36,495 nucleotides of DNA from Myxococcota bacterium. Lineage in GTDB: Bacteria > Myxococcota_A > Polyangia > Polyangiales > Houyiibacteriaceae. Under the pieces are notes generated by a model. That model was given only the letters and a program-made list of their open reading frames with translations, made no database searches and had not been told where the DNA came from. Location: assembly GCA_025453555.1 (NCBI GenBank), contig JALOQC010000014.1, forward strand, positions 1 to 36,495. Direction: 5' to 3'. Both the position numbers and the translations under genes were made by a program. Of this stretch, positions 1 to 8,122 are shown piece after piece (positions within the stretch are counted from its first letter, which is position 1; each line of letters starts with the position of its first letter).

Positions 1-113
1 GCGAGGAGCACGTGATCGAAGGCGTGCACGTGAAGGTGCTCGACATGGGCCCCACCGCGATCCGCTGGCTCTCGGTGAAACGCGTCGAGCGCCTCGAGGG
101 AGAATCGCGATGA
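1..113 (+). CDS. C-terminal end of a probable CorC/HlyC-type protein (5' truncated)
   Basis: An open frame runs from the window edge (first complete codon at base 3) to the TGA at 111-113, giving 36 residues. The fragment includes the segment GVHVKVLDMGPTAIRWLSVK, which resembles the final beta strands of the CorC_HlyC transporter-associated domain. The stop overlaps the next gene's ATG (ATGA, 110-113), so the two genes are translationally coupled. CorC/HlyC genes often occur as tandem paralogues, which fits the downstream neighbour. Only the last strands are visible, so the family call is inference. Confidence 0.5.
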   Translation, partial: EEHVIEGVHVKVLDMGPTAIRWLSVKRVERLEGESR

Positions 114-1402
114 TTCCGTCGCTGATCGTCCTCGTGCTCGTCGCTTTGAACGGGCTCTTCGTCGCGGCGGAGTTCGCGCTCATCGGCGCGTCCAAGCCCG
201 CCCTCGAGAACCTCGCGCAGAAGGGCAGCGCGCGCGCACGCACCGTCGTCGCGATCCTCACGAGCCCGCGCGAGACCGATCGCTACATCGCGACCGCGCA
301 GCTCGGCATCACCTTCGCGAGCCTCGGGCTCGGCATGTACGGCGAGCACGAGCTCGCGGAGTGGCTGGGCGACAAGCTCGCCGCGACCACCGTGGCGCAG
401 TGGGTCTCGGTCCACACGCTCGCGAGCGTGCTCTCGATCGCCGCGTTGACTTACCTGCACATCGTGCTCGGCGAGATGATCCCGAAGACGCTCGCGCTCT
501 CGAAGCCGGAGTCGACCGCGATCGCGATCGGCGCGCCGATGCGCTGGATGCTGCGGCTGATGTTGCCGCTCGTGCTCGTGCTCAACGCGCTCGGGCGCGG
601 GCTGCTCCGGCTCGTGGGCGTGAAGTCGACCGAAGGCCCGGCCGAAGCACCGACGCCGGAGGACCTCGCGTTCATCGTCGACGAGAGCGTCGAAGGCGGA
701 CGCCTCGCGGAGATGCCGGGCCGTGTCTTCGACGAGCTGCTGGCGTTCGGTGAGCTCACGGCGGCCGAGGTGATGACCCCGCGCGTGAAGGTCGTCGGCG
801 TGCGGCGAGGCAGCTCGCCGTCGGAGCTGCGCGAGGTGCTCTCGCGCTCGCACCACACGCGTTATCCGGTCTACGAGCGCGACCTCGACGATCTCGTGGG
901 CTTCGTGCACATCCGCGATCTGCTCGACGTGCTCGTCGACGACGTGGCGCTCGCGGACAGCCACGTGCGCGCGGTGCCCTTCGTGCCGGAGACGACGCGC
1001 CTCGACGTGGTGCTCCAGAAGATGCGCGCGGAGAAGACGCAGCTCGTCATCGTGATGGACGAGCACGGCGGCACCGCGGGCATCGTGACGATCGAAGATC
1101 TCTTCGAAGAGGTCGTGGGCGAGATCGCGGACCGCCCCGAGAGCCACGCGCCGCTGCGTCGCGTCGAGGGACGGCTTCGCGCGTCGGGCCAAGCGCGCGT
1201 GGACGAGGTCGGAGAAGAGCTCGGTCTGGAAGACTTCGAGCACGAAGAGGTCGACACCGTGAGCGGCCTCGTGCTCGCGCTCCTCGACCGTCCGCCGCTC
1301 GTGGGCGACGTGGTGGAGTGGCGCGGGGTGCGCTTCCGCGTGCTCGACGTGGAGGGGCACGGCGTCGAGGAGTGCGAGGTCTACCCGCCGCGCGCGGAGT
1401 GA
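110..1402 (+). CDS. CorC/HlyC (CNNM)-type membrane protein with CBS pair
   Basis: This 430-residue protein has the three-part layout of the hemolysin/CorC family. An N-terminal DUF21/CNNM membrane domain (about residues 1-180) carries the family signatures FVAAEFAL and TAQLGITFASLGLG. A tandem CBS pair follows (about 210-340) with EVMTPR, TRYPVYE and MDEHGGTAGIVTIEDLFEE. The protein ends in a CorC_HlyC domain (about 350-428). Relatives are inner-membrane proteins linked to Mg/Co ion efflux and resistance; the ion handled here is not evident. The ATG overlaps the preceding gene's stop by four bases, which fixes the start and suggests an operon of two paralogues. The gene converges on the depolymerase-like gene after a 55-bp gap. 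Confidence 0.93.
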   Translation: MIPSLIVLVLVALNGLFVAAEFALIGASKPALENLAQKGSARARTVVAILTSPRETDRYIATAQLGITFASLGLGMYGEHELAEWLGDKLAATTVAQWVSVHTLASVLSIAALTYLHIVLGEMIPKTLALSKPESTAIAIGAPMRWMLRLMLPLVLVLNALGRGLLRLVGVKSTEGPAEAPTPEDLAFIVDESVEGGRLAEMPGRVFDELLAFGELTAAEVMTPRVKVVGVRRGSSPSELREVLSRSHHTRYPVYERDLDDLVGFVHIRDLLDVLVDDVALADSHVRAVPFVPETTRLDVVLQKMRAEKTQLVIVMDEHGGTAGIVTIEDLFEEVVGEIADRPESHAPLRRVEGRLRASGQARVDEVGEELGLEDFEHEEVDTVSGLVLALLDRPPLVGDVVEWRGVRFRVLDVEGHGVEECEVYPPRAE

Positions 1403-1403
1403 G

Positions 1404-1423
1404 CGTTCGAGCTCCTACGAACG
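1404..1423. terminator. Possible small hairpin between convergent genes
   Basis: CGTTCG (1404-1409) and CGAACG (1418-1423) form a 6-bp stem with an 8-nt loop in the 55-bp gap between the convergent CorC-like and depolymerase-like genes. There is no T tract. It could serve either strand as a weak terminator, or be chance. Confidence 0.25.
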
Positions 1424-1457
1424 AGCGTCCCGTCGCGAAGCGTTCGACGTCGTGGGA

Positions 1458-2429
1458 TCAACGCCGGAAGAACGACACCACGTGCTCGGCGGAGGTCGGG
1501 ATCCACGCGTGATCGACCGCGGGATCGACGACGATCTCGTGCTCGACGCCGCGGCGTGAGAGCTCGTCCGCGTAGAGGCGCATGGTCGACGGCGGCACCA
1601 CGAGATCGAGGCCGCCGTGGAGGAAGAGCGTGGGTGGGTGCGTCGCGTCGAGGGTCGGCACCGTGCAGAAGCTGCCCGCGCAGGTCGCGTAGCTGCCGCT
1701 CGCGATCGCGATGCGGCGGAAGCGGCCTTCGTACGTGACGGCGACGCGCGAGCTCATGTAGCCGCCGCTCGAGAGACCGGCCGCGTAGAGCGTGTCGGAA
1801 TCGAGCTCGCCGAGCTCCCCGCGCTCGATCGCGTCGAAGAGCGCGAGCACGAATGCGTGATCGGGCGAGCTCTCCCACGCGACGTTCCACGGCGCGACGT
1901 TGGTGTTCCACGCGCCCGCGCCGCCGAAGCTCGCTTCGGGCGTGACGACCGCGAAGCCGGCCGCGAGGAGCGCGCGGATCACGTCGGCTTGGAAGTACGC
2001 GCCGAACGCGCCGCCGCGCTCGCCGACCCACGCGAGGCCCGCGGGCGAGGCGCTGCCCTGAAAGAGCAGCACGGTCGGGAAGCCTCCTGCAGGAGGATCC
2101 GTGCTCGGCCATTGGAAGTGCACCGCGCGCTCGACGCCGTCGACGTCGAGCACCGAGGTGCGGCGGACACACGCGATGCGGCGCGCGTCGACCTCGCAGA
2201 GGGGTGTGGGCAACGACGCGTCGACCCGAGCGGCGGCGTCCTCGACGTCGGCATCGGCGAGCGCAGCATCGTCCGACGCAGCGTCGGCGACATCGACGGG
2301 CCCAGCATCGATAGCTCCGGCGTCGAGCGACGCGCCAGCATCGACGCCGGACGCAGCACCCGAGCCTGCGCATGCGACCGCGAGCGTCACGAAGAGCACG
2401 CACGCGCGTGACGCCACGAAGCCGCTCAC
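1458..2429 (-). CDS. PHB depolymerase-like secreted lipoprotein esterase
   Basis: This 323-residue alpha/beta-hydrolase belongs to the LpqC/poly(3-hydroxybutyrate) depolymerase-type esterases. A hydrophobic N-terminus ends in a lipobox-like LAVAC (Cys20), followed by an Asp/Ala-rich low-complexity linker (about 22-65) typical of myxobacterial lipoproteins. The catalytic triad is visible: Ser in GLSSGGYMS, Asp in HGGLDLVVP and His in VDHAWIP near the C-terminus. The GTG start at 2429 overlaps the PHA synthase stop (GTGA), so it is the last gene of the PHA operon. Location suggests it acts on polymer or oligomers outside the cytoplasm. A general esterase or feruloyl-esterase role cannot be excluded. 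Confidence 0.82.
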   Translation of the reverse strand: MSGFVASRACVLFVTLAVACAGSGAASGVDAGASLDAGAIDAGPVDVADAASDDAALADADVEDAAARVDASLPTPLCEVDARRIACVRRTSVLDVDGVERAVHFQWPSTDPPAGGFPTVLLFQGSASPAGLAWVGERGGAFGAYFQADVIRALLAAGFAVVTPEASFGGAGAWNTNVAPWNVAWESSPDHAFVLALFDAIERGELGELDSDTLYAAGLSSGGYMSSRVAVTYEGRFRRIAIASGSYATCAGSFCTVPTLDATHPPTLFLHGGLDLVVPPSTMRLYADELSRRGVEHEIVVDPAVDHAWIPTSAEHVVSFFRR

Positions 2430-3487
2430 TCCGCCGCGCTGACTGCGCGGAGCGCGCGATCGTGGGTGACCCACCACGCCTCCAGCTTCGGCCAGAGCCG
2501 ATCCTTCGCGCTCTCGCTCACCACCGCCGCGACGTGGCCGCCCGGCAGGTGCGTGTGGGTGATGTCGCGGCCGCCCGCGCGCTCCGCGAGCGGCGCCGCG
2601 CTCTCCTTGGGCACGATGTAGTCGTGCTCGAACGAGAGCACGTGCAGCGGCATCGTGACGTCCTCGAGCCGCGCCGGTCGGCCCAGCAGGCGGAAGGTGC
2701 CGCGCACGAGCTGGTCTTCGCGGTAGAGCGCGCGAATCCACGTGCGGAAGACCTCGCCCGGCAGATCGACGTTGTCGTTCGCCCACTTCTCCTTCGCGAG
2801 GAAGGAGTCGAGGAAGGCCTCGTCGAAGCCGCGGCCCGTCACGAGCTTGTCCGCGAGGAACGCGAGCTTGCTCGGCGTGAGGGTCGGCCGGAGCATCAGG
2901 AAGCTCGCCTGCAAGAGCGGCCACGGGACGTTGCCGTGGGCGTCGACGAGCGCGTCCGGATCGAAGGCGGGCGAGCGCGTCCAGGTCGCGAGGATGCCAT
3001 CGTCTCCGAACGCGACCGGCGCCGCGAGCGTGGTCAGCGACGCGACGCGTTCGGGGAACGCCGCCGCGTGAATCGTCGCGAGGGTGCCGCCCATGCAGTA
3101 GCCGAGCACGTGCGCGGCCGGGGCTTGGCTCTTCTCGCAAGCCCGACGAAGCGCTCTACCGAGATAACGTCCGACCACGTCGTCGAAGGTCAAATGTCGA
3201 TCTTCGGGTCCCGGCGTGCCCCAGTCGATGACGTAGACGTCCCACCCCTTCTCCGCGAGCCACTCCACGAGGCTCTTGCCCGGAAGCAGATCGAGCACGT
3301 ACCAGCGGTTGATCATGGAGGGCACGAGCAGGAGCGGCAGCCGGCGCGAGGGCGGACGGCCGCTGGGCGCGGAGAAGCGCAGCAAGCGCCACTTGTTCTC
3401 CGAGTGCACCACCTGGTGCGGCGTGCGTCCGACCTCGGGGCTCGGATGCCGCACCAGCCTCACGAGGTTCGAGAGCGTCTTCAGCAC
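2426..3487 (-). CDS. phaC: Poly(3-hydroxyalkanoate) synthase, short class III/IV-like PhaC
   Basis: PHA synthase polymerises (R)-3-hydroxyacyl-CoA into storage polyester on cytoplasmic granules. The synthase lipase-like box GYCMGG carries the nucleophile Cys131. The other triad members are Asp289 in SFEHDYIVP and His318 in LPGGHVA. At 353 residues it lacks the long N-terminal extension of class I/II enzymes and matches the size of class III/IV PhaC, which need a partner (PhaE or the Bacillus PhaR subunit). The start is the GTG at 3487, seven bases inside the 3' end of the ligase gene. Upstream in-frame residues are Arg-rich shadow sequence without homology. The 3' end overlaps the depolymerase-like gene by GTGA. 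The partner is probably the 100-residue protein at 5232-5534. Confidence 0.92.
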   Translation of the reverse strand: MLKTLSNLVRLVRHPSPEVGRTPHQVVHSENKWRLLRFSAPSGRPPSRRLPLLLVPSMINRWYVLDLLPGKSLVEWLAEKGWDVYVIDWGTPGPEDRHLTFDDVVGRYLGRALRRACEKSQAPAAHVLGYCMGGTLATIHAAAFPERVASLTTLAAPVAFGDDGILATWTRSPAFDPDALVDAHGNVPWPLLQASFLMLRPTLTPSKLAFLADKLVTGRGFDEAFLDSFLAKEKWANDNVDLPGEVFRTWIRALYREDQLVRGTFRLLGRPARLEDVTMPLHVLSFEHDYIVPKESAAPLAERAGGRDITHTHLPGGHVAAVVSESAKDRLWPKLEAWWVTHDRALRAVSAAE

Positions 3488-5232
3488 GGCCGCGCCTCGT
3501 AGAGCGCCGCGAAGGTCTTGCCGAAGCGCTCGTAGACCGCCTTGCGCTTCACCTTCAGGGTCGGCGTCAGCAGGCCGCCTTCGATCGAGAGCGGCTCGTC
3601 CATCACCGCGATCTTCTTGATGGATTCGTAGCTGGCGAGCTCCGCGTTCACGCGCTCCACGCGCTTCCAGAGGAGCGCCTCGACGGCTTGCGGGCTCGGC
3701 GCGGTCCCTTGCTCGGCGAGCGCCGCGTGCACCGCCGCACGGTTCGGCCACACGCCGGCGACGAGGAACTTCTCTCCGTCCCCGAAGACCACCACGTGGT
3801 CGATGAGCGCGTCGTCGCGAAAGCGAATCTCGATGTTCGCCGGCGCGACGTTCTTGCCGCCCGCGGTCACGAGGATGTCCTTCTTGCGGTCGACGATCTG
3901 CAAGAAGCCGTCGTCGGTCCAGCGGCCGACGTCCCCGGTCTTGAGCCAGCCGTCCTCCGTGAAGCACTCCTGGGTCGCCTTCGGATCCTTGTGGTAGCCG
4001 GAGAAGACGTTCGGACCCTTCGCGAGGATCTCACCGTCCTCCGCGAGCTTGAGCTGTACGGATGGAAAGGGTTTGCCCACGCTGTCGAAGCGGAACGAGT
4101 CGGGACGGTTCATCGTCAGGGTCGGCGAGCACTCCGTGAGCCCGTAGCCTTCGACGATCAGCAGACCAGCGTCGTGGAACAGCTCCTTGACTTCTCGTTT
4201 GAGGCCCGCGCCACCCGAAAGACAGAACCGAAACTGTCCACCCGTCAGCTCGCGCAGCTTCGCAATCTGAGTCTTGCGCTCCGAGCCCGCCGCGAGCGCC
4301 TGCGAGGCGAGCTTGTCCCAATAGCTCGGCACGCTCATGAACACCGAGGGTCGAATCTTCGGGAGCAGCTCGAGCGCCTCGCGCGCGTCCGCGAGGTAGG
4401 TGACCCAGCCGAGCTGGTTGCCGATGCCCGCCTCGCCGAATCCGTAGATGTGGCTCATCGGCAGCCAGAGCACGTCCACCATGCCCTCGTCGAGGAGCGG
4501 CGCGAGCACCTCGTACCAATCGCGCCCGTTGGTGCCGACGTTGCGGTGGGTCAGCGGAACTCCCTTGGGGCGCCCGCTGGTGCCGCTCGTGTAGAGCATC
4601 ACGCCCGGCTGATCGAGCGAGACGGCCTCGAGCACGCGCGAAAACGCGCCTTCGTCCTCCCGATGCCGCGCCGCGCCGAGTGCCCGCGCGCGCGACCAGG
4701 TCACGAAGCGCTGATCGAGCTCCTTCGGGGAAGGCGCGCTCTTGCCGGCCGCACGAAGCTCACCCGCGAGCGCCTGCGGATCGAGGGCGTCGTCCATCAG
4801 CACCACGCGGCGGACCGCGTCGAGCTGCGGCCACGCTTCCAGCACGCGGGCGAGCATCGCCTTGGTGTCGACGAAGACGACCTTCGCGTCGCTGTGCTCG
4901 ATGACGTAGCCGGCTTGGTCGGCGGTGCTCGATCCGTAGATCGGCACCATCACGCCGCCCATCGCCTGGATCGCGAGCGCGGCGCTCATCCACTCCACCC
5001 GGTTGGGCGCGAAGATGCACGCGCGATCGGCGGTGTGCATCTCGGTGCCGAGGTAGAGCGCGACGTCGCGGATCTGGTCGGCGAAGGCCTGCCAGGTGAC
5101 GGCCTTCCAGTCGCCGTTCTCCGCGACCATGAAGCGCGGGCGCGTGCTCCGCTCCGGCAAGAAGTCGAACACGATCTGCGCGGGCGTCCGAAGCGCACCG
5201 CCCGCGTGTTGGAAGTACTTCTGGACGTCCAT
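3481..5232 (-). CDS. Long-chain acyl-CoA ligase (AMP-binding) of the PHA operon
   Basis: This 583-residue ANL-superfamily ligase activates a carboxylic acid with ATP and CoA. Visible motifs are the P-loop LYTSGTSGRPKG (about residue 195), GYGLTECSP, the hinge and acyl-binding region WLKTGDVGRW, and IVDRKKDILVTAGGKNVAP. It is closest in style to FAA1/FadD15 long-chain fatty acid ligases. The ATG at 5232 shares one base with the upstream stop (TGATG), and its own stop overlaps phaC by seven bases. The position between a synthase subunit and the synthase suggests it supplies acyl- or hydroxyacyl-CoA to PhaC, or recycles hydroxy acids freed by the depolymerase-like gene. The substrate is not readable from sequence. 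Confidence 0.9.
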   Translation of the reverse strand: MDVQKYFQHAGGALRTPAQIVFDFLPERSTRPRFMVAENGDWKAVTWQAFADQIRDVALYLGTEMHTADRACIFAPNRVEWMSAALAIQAMGGVMVPIYGSSTADQAGYVIEHSDAKVVFVDTKAMLARVLEAWPQLDAVRRVVLMDDALDPQALAGELRAAGKSAPSPKELDQRFVTWSRARALGAARHREDEGAFSRVLEAVSLDQPGVMLYTSGTSGRPKGVPLTHRNVGTNGRDWYEVLAPLLDEGMVDVLWLPMSHIYGFGEAGIGNQLGWVTYLADAREALELLPKIRPSVFMSVPSYWDKLASQALAAGSERKTQIAKLRELTGGQFRFCLSGGAGLKREVKELFHDAGLLIVEGYGLTECSPTLTMNRPDSFRFDSVGKPFPSVQLKLAEDGEILAKGPNVFSGYHKDPKATQECFTEDGWLKTGDVGRWTDDGFLQIVDRKKDILVTAGGKNVAPANIEIRFRDDALIDHVVVFGDGEKFLVAGVWPNRAAVHAALAEQGTAPSPQAVEALLWKRVERVNAELASYESIKKIAVMDEPLSIEGGLLTPTLKVKRKAVYERFGKTFAALYEARPC

Positions 5233-5534
5233 CACTTCCCCCTCTCCGCGTCCGCCAGCCGATCTTCCAGATCGAGCAGCTTCGTCTGCAGATCGTGCAG
5301 CGCATGCAGCAGGCGCTCCTGATCCTCGCGGGTCGAGATCCCGACGCCGCTCCACCACTGCGCCAGCAGGTGCTTCTGCTGCGCTTGCAGCTTGTTCATC
5401 GCCGCGAGCATCCCGCCCGCGGGGCCGAGGAAGAGCGGCGACTTCATCCACGTCTCGAAGACGCCGGTCGACGCTTGGTCCCACGCGTCGAAGCTCTTCT
5501 TCCACAGGCTCCATCCGAGCTCGAACGGGTTCAT
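5232..5534 (-). CDS. Small PhaE-like/phasin-like PHA synthase subunit candidate
   Basis: A 100-residue, Trp-rich protein starts at ATG 5534, preceded by a GAGGGAG ribosome-binding site about 7 nt upstream. Its N-terminal half contains several Trp residues (GWSLWKKSFDAWDQ, ETWMKSPLFLG). The middle is Gln-rich (KLQAQQKHLLAQWW). The C-terminal ~30 residues (REDQERLLHALHDLQTKLLD and onward) look like a coiled coil, as at the C-termini of class III PhaE and Bacillus PhaR subunits. Known PhaE is several times longer. Being first in the operon, with a one-base overlap to the ligase and a short-type phaC behind it, it is a strong candidate for the missing synthase partner; this is inference. It could alternatively be a phasin. 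Confidence 0.72.
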   Translation of the reverse strand: MNPFELGWSLWKKSFDAWDQASTGVFETWMKSPLFLGPAGGMLAAMNKLQAQQKHLLAQWWSGVGISTREDQERLLHALHDLQTKLLDLEDRLADAERGK

Positions 5535-5590
5535 GGCTGGCTCCCTCGCGATCGTCTCTCGATCGCCACGTCGTTTTCGGTTCGTTCGGG

Positions 5591-5622
5591 CTCTCGGTCG
5601 CAGCAGCGCGCGATGCCGAGAG
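5591..5622. other. Possible hairpin between the envelope and PHA operons
   Basis: The 109-bp gap 5535-5643 separates the last envelope gene from the first PHA gene, both on the minus strand. CTCTCGG (5591-5597) pairs with CCGAGAG (5616-5622) around an 18-nt loop. There is no T tract, so a terminator role is uncertain. I found no convincing promoter here, so read-through into the PHA operon is possible. Confidence 0.25.
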
Positions 5623-5643
5623 CGGATTCGAGATGCGCTCGGG

Positions 5644-6503
5644 TCACTCGAGCGAGAGACGCCGCAGCTCCGCCGCGGTCGTGAAGTCCTCCGCCGACTC
5701 TCCGAGCCGCGAGGTCGCGCGCGCGATCTCGCCGAAGCACTCGAAGAGGAAGCTGGTCTGGCGCTGCGTGCTCGGAGCACCCGCCGCGGGCTCCACCGTC
5801 ACGCGCACGTCGACGCGATGCGCCTGCGTGAACGAGAGATCCGGGAGCTCCACGCGACCGGCGGCCACCACGCTCACCTCGTAGACGTCGCGCCCCGCGT
5901 AGGGCAGCCCGCGGAAGGTGCCGTTGCGCACCTCGCCCACGCTCACGTGCTCCGCGCCCGGCTCGATCGGGAACCGGTAGAGCGCGACCGGCGCGCCGTA
6001 CACGAGCAGCGTGCGGCCCTCCGGCGGATCCTCGGCCGCGCTCGCGGTGCCGAGGAGCGAGAGCGCCTGCGCGTCGTGGTGGTAGACGCCGAGCGTGCGT
6101 CCGCCCGCGTCCACCGGGCTCACGAAGATCTCGCCCGAGAGCCCCGCGGTGATCGCGGCGAAGTCGTCCGCGAACCAGTGCTCTTCGAGCGCGCTCGCGG
6201 AGAGACGGGCGAGCTGATCGTCGGCGAAGTCGAGCGAGAAGTCCCACACGCGGCGCTCTTCGATCACCGCGCCGACGAGATCGACGGATCGTTCGGTGCC
6301 GGCGGGGCTCACGAGCAAACCCACGCTCACGCCGAGCGCGGGCGCGAGCTCGACCGAGTCGATGCGACCGTCGAGGTTCGGCACGCAGTCGAGCGGGCCG
6401 GGCTCGCCGGGACGGTAGGGCTCGCGCGTCGGGAAGGTGCGGTTGTCGCCGCAGCCGAGCGCGAACGCTCGGAGAACGAGGAGAGCGGGATCGAAGAGCG
6501 CAT
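5644..6503 (-). CDS. Lipoprotein paralogous to the 9228-10202 protein; start disrupted by an apparent frameshift
   Basis: The frame ending at 5644 encodes a conserved protein of about 285 residues resembling the lipoprotein at 9228-10202. Shared segments include C-PN-DG near the N-terminus, WFADDF, RFPIE-G, ECFG and a final AAE-RRL. The best start is the ATG at 6503, which has GAGGAG four bases upstream, but it lies in a different frame from the body. One additional base near 6487-6489 would give M-R-S-S-I-P-A-L-L-V-L-R-A-F-A-L-G-C, a clean lipoprotein signal. Alternatives in the body's own frame are GTG 6537, inside the previous gene, and ATT 6507. It is last in the envelope operon; function unknown. 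Confidence 0.75.
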
Positions 6504-6511
6504 GAATCTCC

Positions 6512-8122
6512 TCAGAACTGTAGACCCAGGCGGGCACGGAAGAGCTGCGCGGGTTGCGCGTCGAGGCCAGCGCTGGGGTTGTCGAAGCCTGCGAGCGGGA
6601 AGAGCACCGCGTACTCGAGCGAGGCGAGGAAGCCCTGCGTGGTCGCGTAGACCAGCGTCGGATCGACCTCGATCCCGAGCCCACGCTCGCCACTGAGCGT
6701 GCTCGAAGGCTCCACCGCGAAGCTCGCGATCACCGCGAGCTGCGCTTCGAGGCGCCCCGGGCCGAGGTCCGCGAGGCGCACGCGCCCGTGGGGCCGCACG
6801 TAGATCGCGTCCGTGACGGTCCCGACGATCTCGCGGAAGAGGATGCGGTCGATCCGGTAGTCCGGATGGAAACGGAAGTTGTCGACGCGGGTGTCGAAGG
6901 GCGCGCGCGCTTGCGGTCCGTCGAGATCTCCCGGCTGCGGCGCGGGCGCGGAGGTGCCGCGATCGTTGCTCCCGTAGAGCGCGCCCATGCCGGGCGCCGG
7001 ATCGCCGCTCGCGAAACCCGCGTCGAGCCCGAGGCTCCACGGCGACTTCCCCTCGCCGTGGCGCGGACCGAAGTCGGTCTCCAGCGCGGCGCCGATCTGC
7101 GACGAGGTGAAGGCGTCGCGCAGCTCGACGCCCGCGAGCAACGAGGGCTGATCGATGCGCGCGCGCAGGTACGCGGCCTCGAGCTCGATGCGCCCGAAGG
7201 GCAGCGTGACCTTCAGCCAGCCGTCGACCGCGGTGGCGCGAAAGCCGCGCTGCTGCGACTGCGCGCGTGTGAGCGGGATCGGATTGGCGGTCGGGAGGTA
7301 GTCCGCCGGCACGTCGCGGTCCTGCCAGCGGTGCGAGACGTAGGCGCCGTACTCGACGCTGATGCGGTTCGCGCGCGCGCGCCGACGACGCGCCAGATCG
7401 GTGTGGAAGTCGAAGAGCGCGAAGGTGAAGGTCCGCACGTCGTCCGCGCGATCGAGGCCCACCACGCGGCCCGGCGCGGCGCGATCGGTCGACGGACCGA
7501 TCGAGGTCCAGTCGAACGCGACCGCCCACACGTGCCCGAGCAGCGGCGTCACGAACGCGATGCGATCCGCGGCGTCGCCGCTGTCGCAGTCGGAACAGTC
7601 GCCGCCGTTGGCGAGCATGCCGAGGCCCCAGTGGTTGCCCATGCGACCGACCGCGAGCAGGCCGAGCGGCGTGAGCACCTCGCCGTACGCCCGCCGCACC
7701 ACGAAGGGTTGGTTCGCGGGGCGCTGCGAGACTGCGACGCTCGGCACGCCGTCGGGCTGCGAGCCGAGCGCGAGGTTGTCGAGCGCGTCGATCCGCAGCT
7801 TCACCGCCATGCCGGCCTTCGGCACCAGCAGCGCGAGATCGGTGCGCAGGCGGAAGTCCGCGTGGGTCAGCGTCTGCGCGTCGAGATCCGAGAGCGGCAC
7901 GGGGAAGATCGCTTCGCCGTTCGTCTGCGGGCCGCGATCGAGATCGAGGTTCGTCAGCGTCTCGAAGCGCGTGCGGAGCGCGCCGTGGAAGACGACCTCG
8001 GTCTGCCGTGCGGCCTCGATGTCGTTGCCGAGATCGCGGAAGCCCTGCGCGCGCGCGGACGACGCGAGGGTGGCGAGCGCGATCGCAGCGAGCACCGCGC
8101 GCGTGAGGGTGGTGTCGTTCAC
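6512..8122 (-). CDS. Outer-membrane beta-barrel-like protein
   Basis: A 536-residue exported protein starts at GTG 8122 and overlaps the upstream hydrolase stop by GTGA. The N-terminus is a signal peptide with a likely cleavage after ASSARA. The body alternates polar and hydrophobic residues in strand-like stretches and ends in RARLGLQF, with the terminal Phe typical of outer-membrane barrels. A conserved-looking block near residue 400 reads DNFRFHPDYRIDRILFREI, followed by GTVTDAIYVRPH. I associate this block with the deltaproteobacterial TIGR04551 family of unknown function, from memory and with moderate certainty. It is probably an outer-membrane channel or scaffold working with the flanking lipoproteins. 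Confidence 0.78.
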   Translation of the reverse strand: MNDTTLTRAVLAAIALATLASSARAQGFRDLGNDIEAARQTEVVFHGALRTRFETLTNLDLDRGPQTNGEAIFPVPLSDLDAQTLTHADFRLRTDLALLVPKAGMAVKLRIDALDNLALGSQPDGVPSVAVSQRPANQPFVVRRAYGEVLTPLGLLAVGRMGNHWGLGMLANGGDCSDCDSGDAADRIAFVTPLLGHVWAVAFDWTSIGPSTDRAAPGRVVGLDRADDVRTFTFALFDFHTDLARRRRARANRISVEYGAYVSHRWQDRDVPADYLPTANPIPLTRAQSQQRGFRATAVDGWLKVTLPFGRIELEAAYLRARIDQPSLLAGVELRDAFTSSQIGAALETDFGPRHGEGKSPWSLGLDAGFASGDPAPGMGALYGSNDRGTSAPAPQPGDLDGPQARAPFDTRVDNFRFHPDYRIDRILFREIVGTVTDAIYVRPHGRVRLADLGPGRLEAQLAVIASFAVEPSSTLSGERGLGIEVDPTLVYATTQGFLASLEYAVLFPLAGFDNPSAGLDAQPAQLFRARLGLQF

